Shown here piece by piece: positions 20,959-34,956 of a stretch of 64,000 nucleotides of DNA (positions are counted from its first letter, which is position 1; each line of letters starts with the position of its first letter). Source of the DNA: Antedon mediterranea (lineage: Eukaryota > Echinodermata > Crinoidea > Comatulida > Antedonidae); contig NC_092670.1 of NCBI RefSeq assembly GCF_964355755.1, positions 27,951,795 to 28,015,794 of the forward strand, read 5' to 3'. The translations under genes and the position numbers were made by a program. Under the pieces are notes generated by a model that saw only the letters and a program-made list of their open reading frames with translations, did no database searches and had not been told where the DNA came from.

Positions 20959-23716
20959 ATGTCTCAAAATGCGATTTGAAGCTATTCTGTACACTTTGAT
21001 GTTTTTTTGTTAACAAGTTTTTTCGAAAGTCACAAAATGGTCTAAAACGTCTCCAAATGCGATTTGAAGCTATTCTAAGCACTTTGGTGTTTTTATGTTA
21101 ACAAGTTTTTTCGAAAATCACAAAATGGTGTAAAACGTCTCCAAATGCGATTTGAAGCTATTCTAAGCACTTTGGTGTTTTTATGTTAACAAGTTTTTTC
21201 GAAAATCACAAAATGGTGTAAAACTTCTCCAAATACGATTTTAAGCTATTCTAAGCAATTTGGTGTTTTTATGTTAACAAGTTTTTTCGAAAATCACAAA
21301 ATGGTCTAAAACGTCTCCAAATGCGATTTGAAGCTATTCTGTACACTTTGCTGTTTTGTGTGAATAATTTTTGTCAAAATGCTCAAAATGGTCAAAAACG
21401 TTTTTAAATACTATATTAAGCTATTTTGTGTTCTTTGATGTTTTTGTGTGAAAAGTTTTATCGAAATGCTCAAAATGGTCTAAAACGGTTTCTAATGAAA
21501 TGATTTTAAGAACTTTGATGTTTTTATGTTAACAACTTTTTTAGAAAATCACAAAATGGTCTAAAACGTCTCCAAATGCGATTTGAAGCAATTCTAAGCA
21601 CTTTGGTGTTTTTATGTTAACAAGTTTTTTCGAAAATCACAAAATGGTATAAAACGTCTCCAAATGCGATTTTAAGGTATTCTAAGCACTTTGGTGTTTT
21701 TATGTTAACAAGTTTTTTCGAAAATCACAAAATGGTCTAAAACGTCTACAAATGCGATTTGAAGCTATTGTAAGCACTTTGGTGTTTTTATGTTAACAAG
21801 TTTTTTCGAAAATCACAAAATGGTCTAAAACGTCTCCAAATGCGATTTGAAGCTATTCTGTACACTTTGCTGTTTTGTGTGAATAATTTTTGTCGAAATG
21901 CTCAAAGTGGTCAAAAACGTTTTTAAATACGATATTAAGCTATTTTGTGCTCTTTGATGTTTTTGTGTGAAAAGTTTTATCGAAATGCTCAAAATGGTCT
22001 AAAACGGTTTCTAATGTGATTTTAAGCACTTTGATGTTTTTATGTTAACAACTTTTTTAGAAAATCACAAAATGGTCTAAAACGTCTCCAAATGCGATTT
22101 GAAGTAATTCTAAGCACTTTGGTGTTTTTATGGTAACGAGTTTTTTTGAATATCACAAAATGGTCTAAAATTTCTCCAAATGCGATTTGAAGCTTTTCTA
22201 AGCACTTTAGTGTTTTTATGGTAACGAGTTATTTCGAAAATCACAAAATGGTCTAAAACGTCTCCAAATGCGATTTGAAGCTATTCTGTACACTTTGCTG
22301 TTTTGTGTGAATATTTTTTGTCAAAATGCTCAAAATGGTCAAAAACGTTTTTTAATACTATATTAAGCTATTTTGTGCTCTTTGATGTTTTTGTGTGAAA
22401 AGTTTTATCGAAATGCTCAAAATGGTCTAAAACGGTTTCTAATGTGATTTTAAGCACTTTGATGTTTTTATGTTAACAACTTTTTTAGAAAATTACAAAA
22501 TGGTGTAAAACGTCTCCAAATGCGATTTGAAGCTATTCTAAGCACTTTGGTGTTTTTATGGTAACGAGTTTTTTTGAATATCACAAAATGGTCTAAAATG
22601 TCTCCAAATGCGATTTGAAGCTTTTCTAAGCACTTTGGTGTTTTTATGTTAACAAGTTTTTTCGAAAATCACAAAATGGTCTAAAACGTCTCCAAATGTG
22701 ATTTGAAGCTATTCTAAACACTTTGGTGTTTTTATGTTAACAAGTTTTTTCGAAAATCACAAATTGGTCTAAAACGTCTCCAAATGCGATTTGAAGCTAG
22801 TTTAAGCACTTTGGTGTTTTTGTGTAACCAAGTTTTTTCGAAAATCACAAAAGGGTCTAAAATGTCTCAAAATGCGATTTGAAGCTATTCTGTACACTTT
22901 GATGTTTTTTTTGTTAACAAGTTTTTTCGAAAGTCACAAAATGGTCTAAAACGTCTCCAAATGCGATTTGAAGCTATTCTAAGCACTTTGGTGTTTTTAT
23001 GTTAACAAGTTTTTTCGAAAATCACAAAATGGTGTAAAACGTCTCCAAATGCGATTTGAAGCTATTCTAAGCAATTTGGTGTTTTTATGTTAACAAGTTT
23101 TTTCGAAAATCACAAAATGGTGTAAAACGTCTCCAAATGCGATTTTAAGCTATTCTAAGCAATTTGGTGTTCTTTTATGTTAACAAGTTTTTTCGAAAAT
23201 CACAAAATGGTCTAAAACGTCTCCAAATGCGATTTGAAGCTATTCTGTACACTTTGCTGTTTTGTGAGAATAATTTTTGTCGAAATGCTCAAAATGGTCA
23301 AAAACGTTTTTAAATACGATATTAAGCTATTTTGTGCTCTTTGATGTTTTTGTGTGAAAAGTTTTATCGAAATGCTCAAAATGGTCTAAAACGGTTTCTA
23401 ATGTGATTTTAAGCACTTTGGTGTTTTTATGTTAACAAGTTTTTTCGAAAATCACAAAATGGTCTAAAACGTCTCCAAATGTGATTTGAAGCTATTCTAA
23501 ACACTTTGGTGTTTTTATGTTAACAAGTTTTTTCGAAAATCACAAATTGGTCTAAAACGTCTCCAAATGCGATTTGAAGCTATTTTAAGCACTTTGGTGT
23601 TTTTGTGTAACCAAGTTTTTTCGAAAATCACAAAAGGGTCTAAAATGTCTCAAAATGCGATTTGAAGCTATTCTGTACACTTTGATGTTTTTTTGTTAAC
23701 AAGTTTTTTCGAAAGT

Positions 23717-23803
23717 CACAAAATGGTCTAAAACGTCTCCAAATGCGATTTGAAGCTATTCTAAGCACTTTGCTGTTTTGTGTGAATAATTTTTGTCGAA
23801 ATG
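23717..23803 (+). repeat. A/B hybrid monomer in U1
   Basis: This first monomer of a triplet has the A-type CTAAGCACTTTG followed by the B-type CTGTTTTGTGTGAATAA. All other B monomers that I read have a GTACAC, TTTACAC or CCGTACAC form here. The likely origin is an exchange within CACTTTG, which A and B share. It is 87 bp long like normal B and is followed by C2 and D. Confidence 0.88.
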
Positions 23804-26800
23804 CTCAAAATGGTCAAAAACGTTTTTAAATACGATATTAAGCTATTTTGTGCTCTTTGATGTTTTTGTGTGAAAAGTTTTATCGAAATGCTAAAAATGG
23901 TCTAAAACGGTTTCTAATGTGATTTTAAGCACTTTGATGTTTTTATGTTAACAACTTTTTTAGAAAATCACAAAATGGTCTAAAACGTCTCCAAATGCGA
24001 TTTGAAGCAATTCTAAGCACTTTGGTGTTTTTATGGTAACGAGTTTTTTTGAATATCACAAAATGGTCTAAAATGTCTCCAAATGCGATTTGAAGCTTTT
24101 CTAAGCACATTGGTGTTTTTATGTTAACAAGTTTTTTCGAAAATCACAAAATGGTCTAAAACGTCTCCAAATGCGATTTGAAGCTATTCTGTACACTTTG
24201 CTGTTTTGTGTGAATAATTTTTGTCGAAATGCTCAAAATGGTCAAAAACGTTTTTAAATACGATATTAAGCTATTTTGTGCTCTTTTATGTTTTTGTGTG
24301 AAAAGTTTTATCGAAATGCTCAAAATGGTCTAAAACGGTTTCTAATGTGATTTTAAGCACTTTGATGTTTTTATGTTAACAACTTTTTTAGAAAATCACA
24401 AAATGGTCTAAAACGTCTCCAAATGCGATTTGAAGCAATTCTAAGCACTTTGGTGTTTTTATGGTAACGAGTTTTTTTGAATATCACAAAATGGTCTAAA
24501 ATGTCTCCAAATGCGATTTGAAGCTTTTCTAAGCACTTTGGTGTTTTTATGGTAACGAGTTATTTCGAAAATCACAAAATGGTCTAAAACGTCTCCAAAT
24601 GCGATTTGAAGCTATTCTGTACACTTTGCTGTTTTGTGTGAATAATTTTTGTCAAAATGCTCAAAATGGTCAAAAACGTTTTTAAATACTATATTAAGCT
24701 ATTTTGTGCTCTTTGATGTTTTTGTGTGAAAAGTTTTATCGAAATGCTCAAAATGGTCTAAAACGGTTTCTAATGTGATTTTAAGCACTTTGATGTTTTT
24801 ATGTTAACAACTTTTTTAGAAAATTACAAATTGGTGTAAAACGTCTCCAAATGCGATTTGAAGCTATTCTAAGCAATTTGGTGTTTTTATGTTAACAAGT
24901 TTTTTCGAAAATCACAAAATGGTCTAAAACGTCTCCAAATGCGATTTGAAGCTATTCTAAGCACTTTTGTGTTTTTATGTTAACAAGTTTTTTCGAAAAT
25001 CACAAAATGGTCTAAAATGTCTCCAAATGCGATTTGAAGCTTTTCTAAGCACTTTTGTGTTTTTATGTTTACAAGTTTTTTCGAAAATCACAAAATGGTC
25101 TAAAACGTCTCCAAATGCGATTTGAAGCTATTCTGTACACTTTGCTGTTTTGTGTGAATAATTTTTGTCAAAATGCTCAAAATGGTCAAAAACGTTTTTA
25201 AATACTATATTAAGCTATTTTGTGTTCTTTGATGTTTTTATGTGAAAAGTTTTATCGAAATGCTCAAAATGGTCTAAAACGGTTTCTAATGTGATTTTAA
25301 GAACTTTGATGTTTTTATGTTAAAAACTTTTTTAGAAAATCACAAAATGGTCTAAAACGTCTCCAAATGCGATTTGAAGCAATTCTAAGCACTTTGGTGT
25401 TTTTATGTTAACACGTTTTTTCGAAAATCACAAAATGGTCTACAACGTCTCCAAATGCGATTTGAAGCTATTCTAAGCACTTTGGTGTTTTTATGTTAAC
25501 AAGTTTTTTCGAAAATCACAAAGTGGTATAAAACGTCTCCAAATGCGATTTTAATGTATTCTAAGCACTTTGGTGTTTTTATGTTAACAAGTTTTTTCGA
25601 AAATCACAAAATGGTCTAAAACGTCTCCAAATGTGATTTGAAGCTATTCTAAACACTTTGGTGTTTTTATGTTAACAAGTTTTTTCGAAAATCACAAATT
25701 GGTCTAAAACGTCTCCAAATGCGATTTGAAGCTATTTTAAGCACTTTGGTGTTTTTGTGTAACCAAGTTTTTTCGAAAATCACAAAAGGGTCTAAAATGT
25801 CTCAAAATGCGATTTGAAGCTATTCTGTACACTTTGATGTTTTTATGTTAACAACTTTTTTAGAAAATCACAAAATGGTCTAAAACGTCTCCAAATGCGA
25901 TTTGAAGCAATTCTAAGCACTTTGGTGTTTTTATGGTAACGAGTTTTTTTGAATATCACAAAATGGTCTAAAATGTCTCCAAATGCGATTTGAAGCTTTT
26001 CTAAGCACGTTGGTGTTTTTATGTTTACAAGTTTTTTCGAAAATCACAAAATGGTCTAAAACGGCTCCAAATACGATTTGAAGCTATTCTAAGCACTTTG
26101 GTGTTTTTATGTTAACAAGTTTTTTCGAAAATCACAAAATGGTCTAAAACGTCTCCAAATGCGATTTGAAGCTATTCTAAGCACTTTGGTGTTTTTATGT
26201 TAACAAGTTTTTTCGAAAATCACAAAATGGTGTAAAACGTCTCCAAATGCGATTTGAAGCTATTCTAAGCAATTTTGTGTTTTTATGTTAACAAGTTTTT
26301 TCGAAAATCACAAAATGGTCTAAAACGTCTCCAAATGCGATTTGAAGCTATTCTAAGCACTTTTGTGTTTTTATGTTAACAAGTTTTTTCGAAAATCACA
26401 AAATGGTCTAAAATGTCTCAAAATGCGATTTGAAGCTATTCTGTACACTTTGCTGTTTTGTGTGAATAATTTAGGTCAAAATGCTCAAAATGGTCAAAAA
26501 CGTTTTTAAATACTATATTAAGCTATTTTGTGTTCTTTGATGTTTTTGTGTGAAAAGTTTTTTCGAAATGCTCAAAATGGTCTAAAACGGTTTCTAATGT
26601 GATTTTAAGCACTTTGATGTTTTTATGTTAACAACTTTTTTAGAAAATTACAAAATGGTCTAAAACGTCTCCAAATGCAATTTGAAGCAATTCTAAGCAC
26701 TTTGGTGTTTTTATGTTAACAAGTTTTTTCGAAAATCACAAAATGGTCTAAAACGTCTCCAAATGCTATTTGAAGCTATTCTGTACACTTTGCTGTTTTG

Positions 26801-29599
26801 TGTGAATAATTTTTGTTGAAATGCTCAAAATGGTCAAAAACGTTTTTAAATACGATATTAAGCTATTTTGTGCTCTTTGATGTTTTTGTGTGAAAAGTTT
26901 TATCGAAATGCTCAAAATGGTCTAAAACGGTTTCTAATGTGATTTTAAGCACTTTGGTGTTTTTATGTTAACAAGTTTTTTCGAAAATCACAAAATGGTC
27001 TAAAATATCTCCAAATGCGATTTGAAGCTTTTCTAAGCACTTTGGTGTTTTTATGTTAACAAGTTTTTTCGAAAATCACAAAATGGTCTAAAACGTCTCC
27101 AAATGTGATTTGAAGCTATTCTAAACACTTTGGTGTTTTTATGTTAACAAGTTTTTTCGAAAATCACAAATTGGTCTAAAACGTCTCCAAATGCGATTTT
27201 AAGCAATTCTAAGCACTTTGGTGTTTTTATGTTAAAAAGTTTTTTTCGAAAATCACAAAATGGTCTAAAACCTCTCCAAATGCGATTTGAAGCTATTCTG
27301 TACACTTTGCTGTTTTGTGTGAATAATTTTTGTCGAAATGCTCAAAATGGTCAAAAACGTTTTTAAATACGATATTAAGCTATTTTGTGCTCTTTGATGT
27401 TTTTGTGTGAAAAGTTTTATCGAAATGCTCAAAATGGTCTAAAACGGTTTCTAATGTGATTTTAAGCACTTTGGTGTTTTTATGTTAACAAGTTTTTTCG
27501 AAAATCACAAAATGGTCTAAAACGTCTCCAAATGTGATTTGAAGCTATTTTAAACACTTTGGTGTTTTTATGTTAATAAGTTTTTTCGAAAATCACAAAT
27601 TGGTCTAAAACGTCTCCAAATGCGATTTGAAGCTTTTCTAAGCACTTTGGTGTTTTTATGGTAACGAGTTATTTCGAAAATCACAAAATGGTCTAAAACG
27701 TCTCCAAATGCGATTTGAAGCTATTCTGTACACTTTGCTGTTTTGTGTGAATAATTTTTGTCAAAATGCTCAAAATGGTCAAAAACGTTTTTAAATACTA
27801 TATTAAGCTATTTTGTGTTCTTTGATGTTTTTATGTGAAAAGTTTTATCGAAATGCTCAAAATGGTCTAAAACGGTTTCTAATGTGATTTTAAGAACTTT
27901 GATGTTTTTATGTTAAAAACTTTTTTAGAAAATCACAAAATGGTCTAAAACGTCTCCAAATGCGATTTGAAGCAATTCTAAGCACTTTGGTGTTTTTATG
28001 TTAACACGTTTTTTCGAAAATCACAAAATGGTCTACAACGTCTCCAAATGCGATTTGAAGATATTCTAAGCACTTTGGTGTTTTTATGTTAACAAGTTTT
28101 TTCGAAAATCACAAAGTGGTATAAAACGTCTCCAAATGCGATTTTAAGGTATTCTAAGCACTTTGGTGTTTTTATGTTAACAAGTTTTTTAGAAAATCAC
28201 AAAATGGTCTAAAACGTCTCCAAATGCGATTTGAAGCAATTCTAAGCACTTTGGTGTTTTTATGGTAACGAGTTTTTTTGAATATCACAAAATGGTCTAA
28301 AATGTCTCCAAATGCGATTTGAAGCTTTTCTAAGCACTTTGGTGTTTTTATGTTAACAAGTTTTTTCGAAAATCACAAAATGGTCTAAAACGTCTCCAAA
28401 TGCGATTTGAAGCTATTCTGTACACTTTGCTGTTTTGTGTGAATAATTTTTGTCGAAATGCTCAAAATGGTCAAAAACGTTTTTAAATACGATATTAAGC
28501 TATTTTGTGCTCTTTGATGTTTTTGTGTGAAAAGTTTTATCGAAATGCTCAAAATGGTCTAAAACGGTTTCTAATGTGATTTTAAGCACTTTGATGTTTT
28601 TATGTTAACAACTTTTTTAGAAAATCACAAAATGGTCTAAAACGTCTCCAAATGCGATTTGAAGCTTTTCTAAGCACTTTTGTGTTTTTATGTTTACAAG
28701 TTTTTTCGAAAATCACAAAATGGTCTAAAACGGCTCCAAATACGATTTGAAGCTATTCTAAGCACTTTGGTGTTTTTATGTTAACAAGTTTTTTCGAAAA
28801 TCACAAAATGGTCTAAAACGTCTCCAAATGCGATTTGAAGCTATTCTAAGCACTTTGGTGTTTTTATGTTAACAAGTTTTTTCGAAAATCACAAAATGGT
28901 GTAAAACGTCTCCAAATGCGATTTGAAGCTATTCTAAGCAATTTTGTGTTTTTATGTTAACAAGTTTTTTCGAAAATCACAAAATGGTCTAAAACGTCTC
29001 CAAATGCGATTTGAAGCTATTCTAAGCACTTTTGTGTTTTTATGTTAACAAGTTTTTTCGAAAATCACAAAATTGTCTAAAATGTCTCAAAATGCGATTT
29101 GAAGCTATTCTTTACACTTTGCTGTTTTGTGTGAATAATTTTTGTCAAAATGCTCAAAATGGTCAAAAACGTTTTTAAATACTATATTAAGCTATTTTGT
29201 GTTCTTTGATGTTTTTGTGTGAAAAGTTTTTTCGAAATGCTCAAAATGGTCTAAAACGGTTTCTAATGTGATTTTAAGCACTTTGATGTTTTTATGTTAA
29301 CAACTTTTTTAGAAAATTACAAAATGGTCTAAAACGTCTCCAAATGCGATTTGAAGCAATTCTAAGCACTTTGGTGTTTTTATGTTAACAAGTTTTTTCG
29401 AAAATCACAAAATGGTCTAAAACGTCTCCAAATGCGATTTGAAGCTATTCTGTACACTTTGCTGTTTTGTGTGAATAATTTTTGTTGAAATGCTCAAAAT
29501 GGTCAAAAACGTTTTTAAATACGATATTAAGCTATTTTGTGCTCTTTGATGTTTTTGTGTGAAAAGTTTTATCGAAATGCTCAAAATGGTCTAAAACGG

Positions 29600-32500
29600 T
29601 TTCTAATGTGATTTTAAGCACTTTGGTGTTTTTATGTTAACAAGTTTTTTCGAAAATCACAAAATGGTCTAAAATGTCTCCAAATGCGATTTGAAGCTTT
29701 TCTAAGCACTTTGGTGTTTTTATGTTAACAAGTTTTTTCGAAAATCACAAAATGGTCTAAAACGTCTCCAAATGTGATTTGAAGCTATTCTAAACACTTT
29801 GGTGTTTTTATGTTAACAAGTTTTTTCGAAAATCACAAATTGGTCTAAAACGTCTCCAAATGCGATTTGAAGCTATTTTAAGCACTTTGGTGTTTTTGTG
29901 TAACCAAGTTTTTTCGAAAATCACAAAAGGGTCTAAAATGTCTCAAAATGCGATTTGAAGCTATTCTGTACACTTTGATGTTTTTTTGTTAACAAGTTTT
30001 TTCGAAAGTCACAAAATGGTCTAAAAAGTCTCCAAATGCGATTTGAAGCTATTCTAAGCACTTTGGTGTTTTTATGTTAACAAGTTTTATCGAAAATCAC
30101 AAAATGGTGTAAAACGTCTCCAAATGCGATTTGAAGCTATTCTAAGCACTTTGGTTTTTTATGTTAACAAGTTTTTTCGAAAATCACAAAATGGTGTAAA
30201 ACGTCTCCAAATGCGATTTTAAGCTATTCTAAGCAATTTGGTGTTTTTATGTTAACAAGTTTTTTCGAAAATCACAAAATGGTCTAAAACGTCTCCAAAT
30301 GCGATTTGAAGCTATTCTGTACACTTTGCTGTTTTGTGAGAATAATTTTTGTCGAAATGCTCAAAATGGTCAAAAACGTTTTTAAATACGATATTAAGCT
30401 ATTTTGTGCTCTTTGATGTTTTTGTGTGAAAAGTTTTATCGAAATGCTCAAAATGGTCTAAAACGGTTTCTAATGTGATTTTAAGCACTTTGATGTTTTT
30501 ATGTTAACAACTTTTTTAGAAAATTACAAAATGGTGTAAAACGTCTCCAAATGCGATTTGAAGCTATTCTAAGCAATTTCGTGTTTTTATGTTAACAAGT
30601 TTTTTCTAAAATCACAAAATGGTCTAAAATGTCTCCAAATGCGATTTTAAGGTATTCTAAGCACTTTGGTGTTTTTATGTTAACAAGTTTTTTCGAAAAT
30701 CACAAAATGGTCTAAAACGTCTACAAATGCGATTTGAAGCTATTCTAAGCACTTTGGTGTTTTTATGTTAACAAGTTTTTTCGAAAATCACAAAATGGTA
30801 TAAAACGTCTCCAAATGCGATTTGAAGATTTTCTAAGCACTTTGGTGTTTTTATGTTTACAAGTTTTTTCGAAAATCACAAAATGGTCTAAAACGTCTCC
30901 AAATGCGATTTGAAGCTATTCCGTACACTTTGCTGTTTTGTGTGAATAATTTTGTCAAAATGCTCAAAATGGTCAAAAACGTTTTTAAATACTATATTAA
31001 GCTATTTTGTGTTCTTTGATGTTTTTGTGTGAAAAGTTTTATCGAAATGCTCAAAATGGTCTAAAACGGTTTCTAATGAAATGATTTTAAGAACTTTGAT
31101 GTTTTTATGTTAACAACTTTTTTAGAAAATCACAAAATGGTCTAAAACGTCTCCAAATGCGATTTGAAGCAATTCTAAGCACTTTGGTGTTTTTATGTTA
31201 ACAAGTTTTTTCGAAAATCACAAAATGGTATAAAACCTCTCCAAATGCGATTTTAAGGTATTCTAAGCACTTTGGTGTTTTTATGTTAACAAGTTTTTTC
31301 GAAAACCACAAAATGGTATAAAACGTCTCCAAATGCGATTTGAAGCAATTCTAAGCACTTTGGTGTTTTTATGTTAACAAGTTTTTTCGAAAATCACAAA
31401 ATGGTATAAAACGTCTCCAAATGAGATTTTAAGGTATTCTAAGCACTTTGGTGTTTTTATGTTAACAAGTTTTTTCGAAAATCACAAAATGGTCTAAAAC
31501 GTCTACAAATGCGATTTGAAGCTATTCTAAGCACTTTGGTGTTTTTATGTTAACAAGTTTTTTCGAAAATCACAAAATGGTATAAAACGTCTCCAAATGC
31601 GATTTTAAGCTATTCTAAGCAATTTGGTGTTTTTATGTTAACAAGTTTTTTCGAAAATCACAAAATGGTCGAAAATGTCACAAAATGCGATTTGAAGCTA
31701 TTCTAAGCACTTTGGTGTTATTATGTTAACAAGTTTTTTCGAAAATCACAAATTGGTCTAAAACGTCTCCAAATGCGATTTGAAGCTATTTTAAGCACTT
31801 TGGTGTTTTTGTGTAACCAAGTTTTTTCGAAAATCACAAAAGGGTCTAAAATGTCTAAAAATACGATTTGAAGCTATTCTGTACACTTTGATGTTTTTTT
31901 GTTAACAAGTTTTTTCGAAAGTCACAAAATGGCCTAAAACGTCTCCAAATGCGATTTGAAGCTATTCTAAGCACTTTGGTGTTTTTATGTTAACAAGTTT
32001 TTTCGAAAATCACAAAATGGTGTAAAACGTCTCCAAATGCGATTTGAAGCTATTCTAAGCACTTTGGTGTTTTTATGTTAACAAGTTTTTTCGAAAATCA
32101 CAAAATGGTGTAAAACTTCTCCAAATACGATTTTAAGCTATTCTAAGCAATTTGGTGTTTTTATGTTAACAAGTTTTTTCGAAAATCACAAAATGGTCTA
32201 AAACGTCTCCAAATGCGATTTGAAGTTATTCTGTACACTTTGCTGTTTTGTGAGAATAATTTTTGTCGAAATGCTCAAAATGGTCAAAAACGTTTTTAAA
32301 TACGATATTAAGCTATTTTGTGCTCTTTGATGTTTTTGTGTGAAAAGTTTTATCGAAATGCTCAAAATGGTCTAAAACGGTTTCTAATGTGATTTTAAGC
32401 ACTTTGGTGTTTTTATGTTAACAAGTTTTTTCGAAAATCACAAAATGGTCTAAAACGTCTCCAAATGTGATTTGAAGCTATTCTAAACACTTTGGTGTTT

Positions 32501-33300
32501 TTATGTTAACAAGTTTTTTCGAAAATCACAAATTGGTCTAAAACGTATCCAAATGCGATTTGAAGCTATTTTAAGCACTTTGGTGTTTTTGTGTAACCAA
32601 GTTTTTTCGAAAATCACAAAAGGGTCTAAAATGTCTCAAAATGCGATTTGAAGCTATTCTGTACACTTTGATGTTTTTTTGTTAACAAGTTTTTTCGAAA
32701 GTCACAAAATGGTCTAAAACGTCTCCAAATGCGATTTGAAGCTATTCTAAGCACTTTGGTGTTTTTATGTTAACAAGTTTTTTCGAAAATCACAAAATGG
32801 TGTAAAACGTCTCCAAATGCGATTTGAAGCTATTCTAAGCACTTTGGTGTTTTTATGTTAACAAGTTTTTTCGAAAATCACAAAATGGTGTAAAACTTCT
32901 CCAAATACGATTTTAAGCTATTCTAAGCAATTTGGTGTTTTTATGTGAACAAGTTTTTTCGAAAATCACAAAATGGTCTAAAACGTCTCCAAATGCGATT
33001 TGAAGCTATTCTGTACACTTTGCTGTTTTGTGTGAATAATTTTTGTTGAAATGCTCAAAATGGTCAAAAACGTTTTTAAATACTATATTAAGCTATTTTG
33101 TGTTCTTTGATGTTTTTGTGTGAAAAGTTTTATCGAAATGCTCAAAATGGTCTAAAACGGTTTCTAATGTGATTTTAAGCACTTTGATGTTTTTATGTTA
33201 ACAAGTTTTTTCGAAAATCACAAAATGGTGTAAAACGTCTCCAAATGCGATTTGAAGCTATTCTAAGCACGTTGGTGTTTTTATGTTAACAAGTTTTTTC
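29600..33300 (+). repeat. U0-derived patch inside U2
   Basis: This stretch carries at least six rare variants otherwise seen only in 9.6-13 kb: a one-base-shorter GGTTTTTTATG (9688 and 30154), GTTTTTTCTAAAATC (10221 and 30599), TTCCGTACAC (10541 and 30919), GAAAACCAC (10923 and 31301), CGTATCCAAATG (about 12166 and 32545) and CACGTTGGTG (about 12890 and 33269). The offset is 20,466 before and 20,378 after about 30.6 kb, a loss of one whole 88-bp monomer. Donor direction is not proven; the patch could also have gone from U2 to U0. The patch limits are approximate. Confidence 0.85.
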
Positions 33301-34869
33301 GAAAATCACAAAATGGTCTAAAACGTCTCCAAATGCGATTTGAAGATATTCTAAGCACTTTGGTGTTTTTATGGTAACGAGTTATTTCGAAAATCACAAA
33401 ATGGTCTAAAACGTCTCCAAATGCGATTTGAAGCTATTCTGTACACTTTGCTGTTTTGTGTGAATAATTTTTGTCAAAATGCTCAAAATGGTCAAAAACG
33501 TTTTTTAATACTATATTAAGCTATTTTGTGCTCTTTGATGTTTTTGTGTGAAAAGTTTTATCGAAATGCTCAAAATGGTCTAAAACGGTTTCTAATGTGA
33601 TTTTAAGCACTTTGATGTTTTTATGTTAACAACTTTTTTAGAAAATTACAAAATGGTGTAAAACGTCTCCAAATGCGATTTGAAGCTATTCTAAGCACTT
33701 TGGTGTTTTTATGGTAACGAGTTTTTTTGAATATCACAAAATGGTCTAAAATGTCTCCAAATGCGATTTGAAGCTTTTCTAAGCACTTTGGTGTTTTTAT
33801 GTTAACAAGTTTTTTCGAAAATCACAAAATGGTCTAAAACGTCTCCAAATGTGATTTGAAGCTATTCTAAACACTTTGGTGTTTTTATGTTAACAAGTTT
33901 TTTCGAAAATCACAAATTGGTCTAAAACGTCTCCAAATGCGATTTGAAGCTAGTTTAAGCACTTTGGTGTTTTTGTGTAACCAAGTTTTTTCGAAAATCA
34001 CAAAAGGGTCTAAAATGTCTCAAAATGCGATTTGAAGCTATTCTGTACACTTTGATGTTTTTTTTGTTAACAAGTTTTTTCGAAAGTCACAAAATGGTCT
34101 AAAACGTCTCCAAATGCGATTTGAAGCTATTCTAAGCACTTTGGTGTTTTTATGTTAACAAGTTTTTTCGAAAATCACAAAATGGTGTAAAACGTCTCCA
34201 AATGCGATTTGAAGCTATTCTAAGCAATTTGGTGTTTTTATGTTAACAAGTTTTTTCGAAAATCACAAAATGGTGTAAAACGTCTCCAAATGCGATTTTA
34301 AGCTATTCTAAGCAATTTGGTGTTCTTTTATGTTAACAAGTTTTTTCGAAAATCACAAAATGGTCTAAAACGTCTCCAAATGCGATTTGAAGCTATTCTG
34401 TACACTTTGCTGTTTTGTGAGAATAATTTTTGTCGAAATGCTCAAAATGGTCAAAAACGTTTTTAAATACGATATTAAGCTATTTTGTGCTCTTTGATGT
34501 TTTTGTGTGAAAAGTTTTATCGAAATGCTCAAAATGGTCTAAAACGGTTTCTAATGTGATTTTAAGCACTTTGGTGTTTTTATGTTAACAAGTTTTTTCG
34601 AAAATCACAAAATGGTCTAAAACGTCTCCAAATGTGATTTGAAGCTATTCTAAACACTTTGGTGTTTTTATGTTAACAAGTTTTTTCGAAAATCACAAAT
34701 TGGTCTAAAACGTCTCCAAATGCGATTTGAAGCTATTTTAAGCACTTTGGTGTTTTTGTGTAACCAAGTTTTTTCGAAAATCACAAAAGGGTCTAAAATG
34801 TCTCAAAATGCGATTTGAAGCTATTCTGTACACTTTGATGTTTTTTTGTTAACAAGTTTTTTCGAAAGT

Positions 34870-34956
34870 CACAAAATGGTCTAAAACGTCTCCAAATGCG
34901 ATTTGAAGCTATTCTAAGCACTTTGCTGTTTTGTGTGAATAATTTTTGTCGAAATG
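34870..34956 (+). repeat. A/B hybrid monomer in U2
   Basis: Same hybrid as at 23717, at the offset of 11,153 that links the right parts of U1 and U2. Confidence 0.88.

Larger units (their letters stand above)
14064..26396 (+). repeat. Higher-order unit U1, 12,333 bp, 19 triplets
   Basis: Triplets start at 14064, 14404, 14921, 15349, 16041, 16733, 17073, 17941, 18633, 19767, 20283, 21295, 21814, 22242, 23201, 23717, 24145, 24573 and 25089. A counts are 1, 3, 2, 5, 5, 1, 7, 5, 10, 3, 8 plus a 56-bp fragment, 3, 2, 8, 3, 2, 2, 3, 12. U3 has the same series and the same spacings to the base. Rare variants shared with U3 include CGAAATTCAC at 17319 (also 40805) and ATATTTTTTG at 22311 (also 45797). 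The boundary was chosen at the triplet before the rare AATGCAATTT variant (14341), so it is a convention. Confidence 0.92.
13955..29600 (+). repeat. Left copy of large duplication, offset 23,486 bp
   Basis: From about 13955 this sequence recurs 23,486 bp further right with only isolated base differences that I could see. Shared rare variants in order are AATGCAATTT (14341 and 37827), CGAAATTCAC (17319 and 40805), GTCGAAAATGTCAC (19248 and 42734), the 56-bp fragment (20903 and 44389), ATATTTTTTG (22311 and 45797) and AATGCAATTT again (26674 and 50160). The right limit near 29.6 kb is where U2 switches to U0-like sequence while its partner in U4 does not. That limit is uncertain by several hundred bases. 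Confidence 0.85.
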
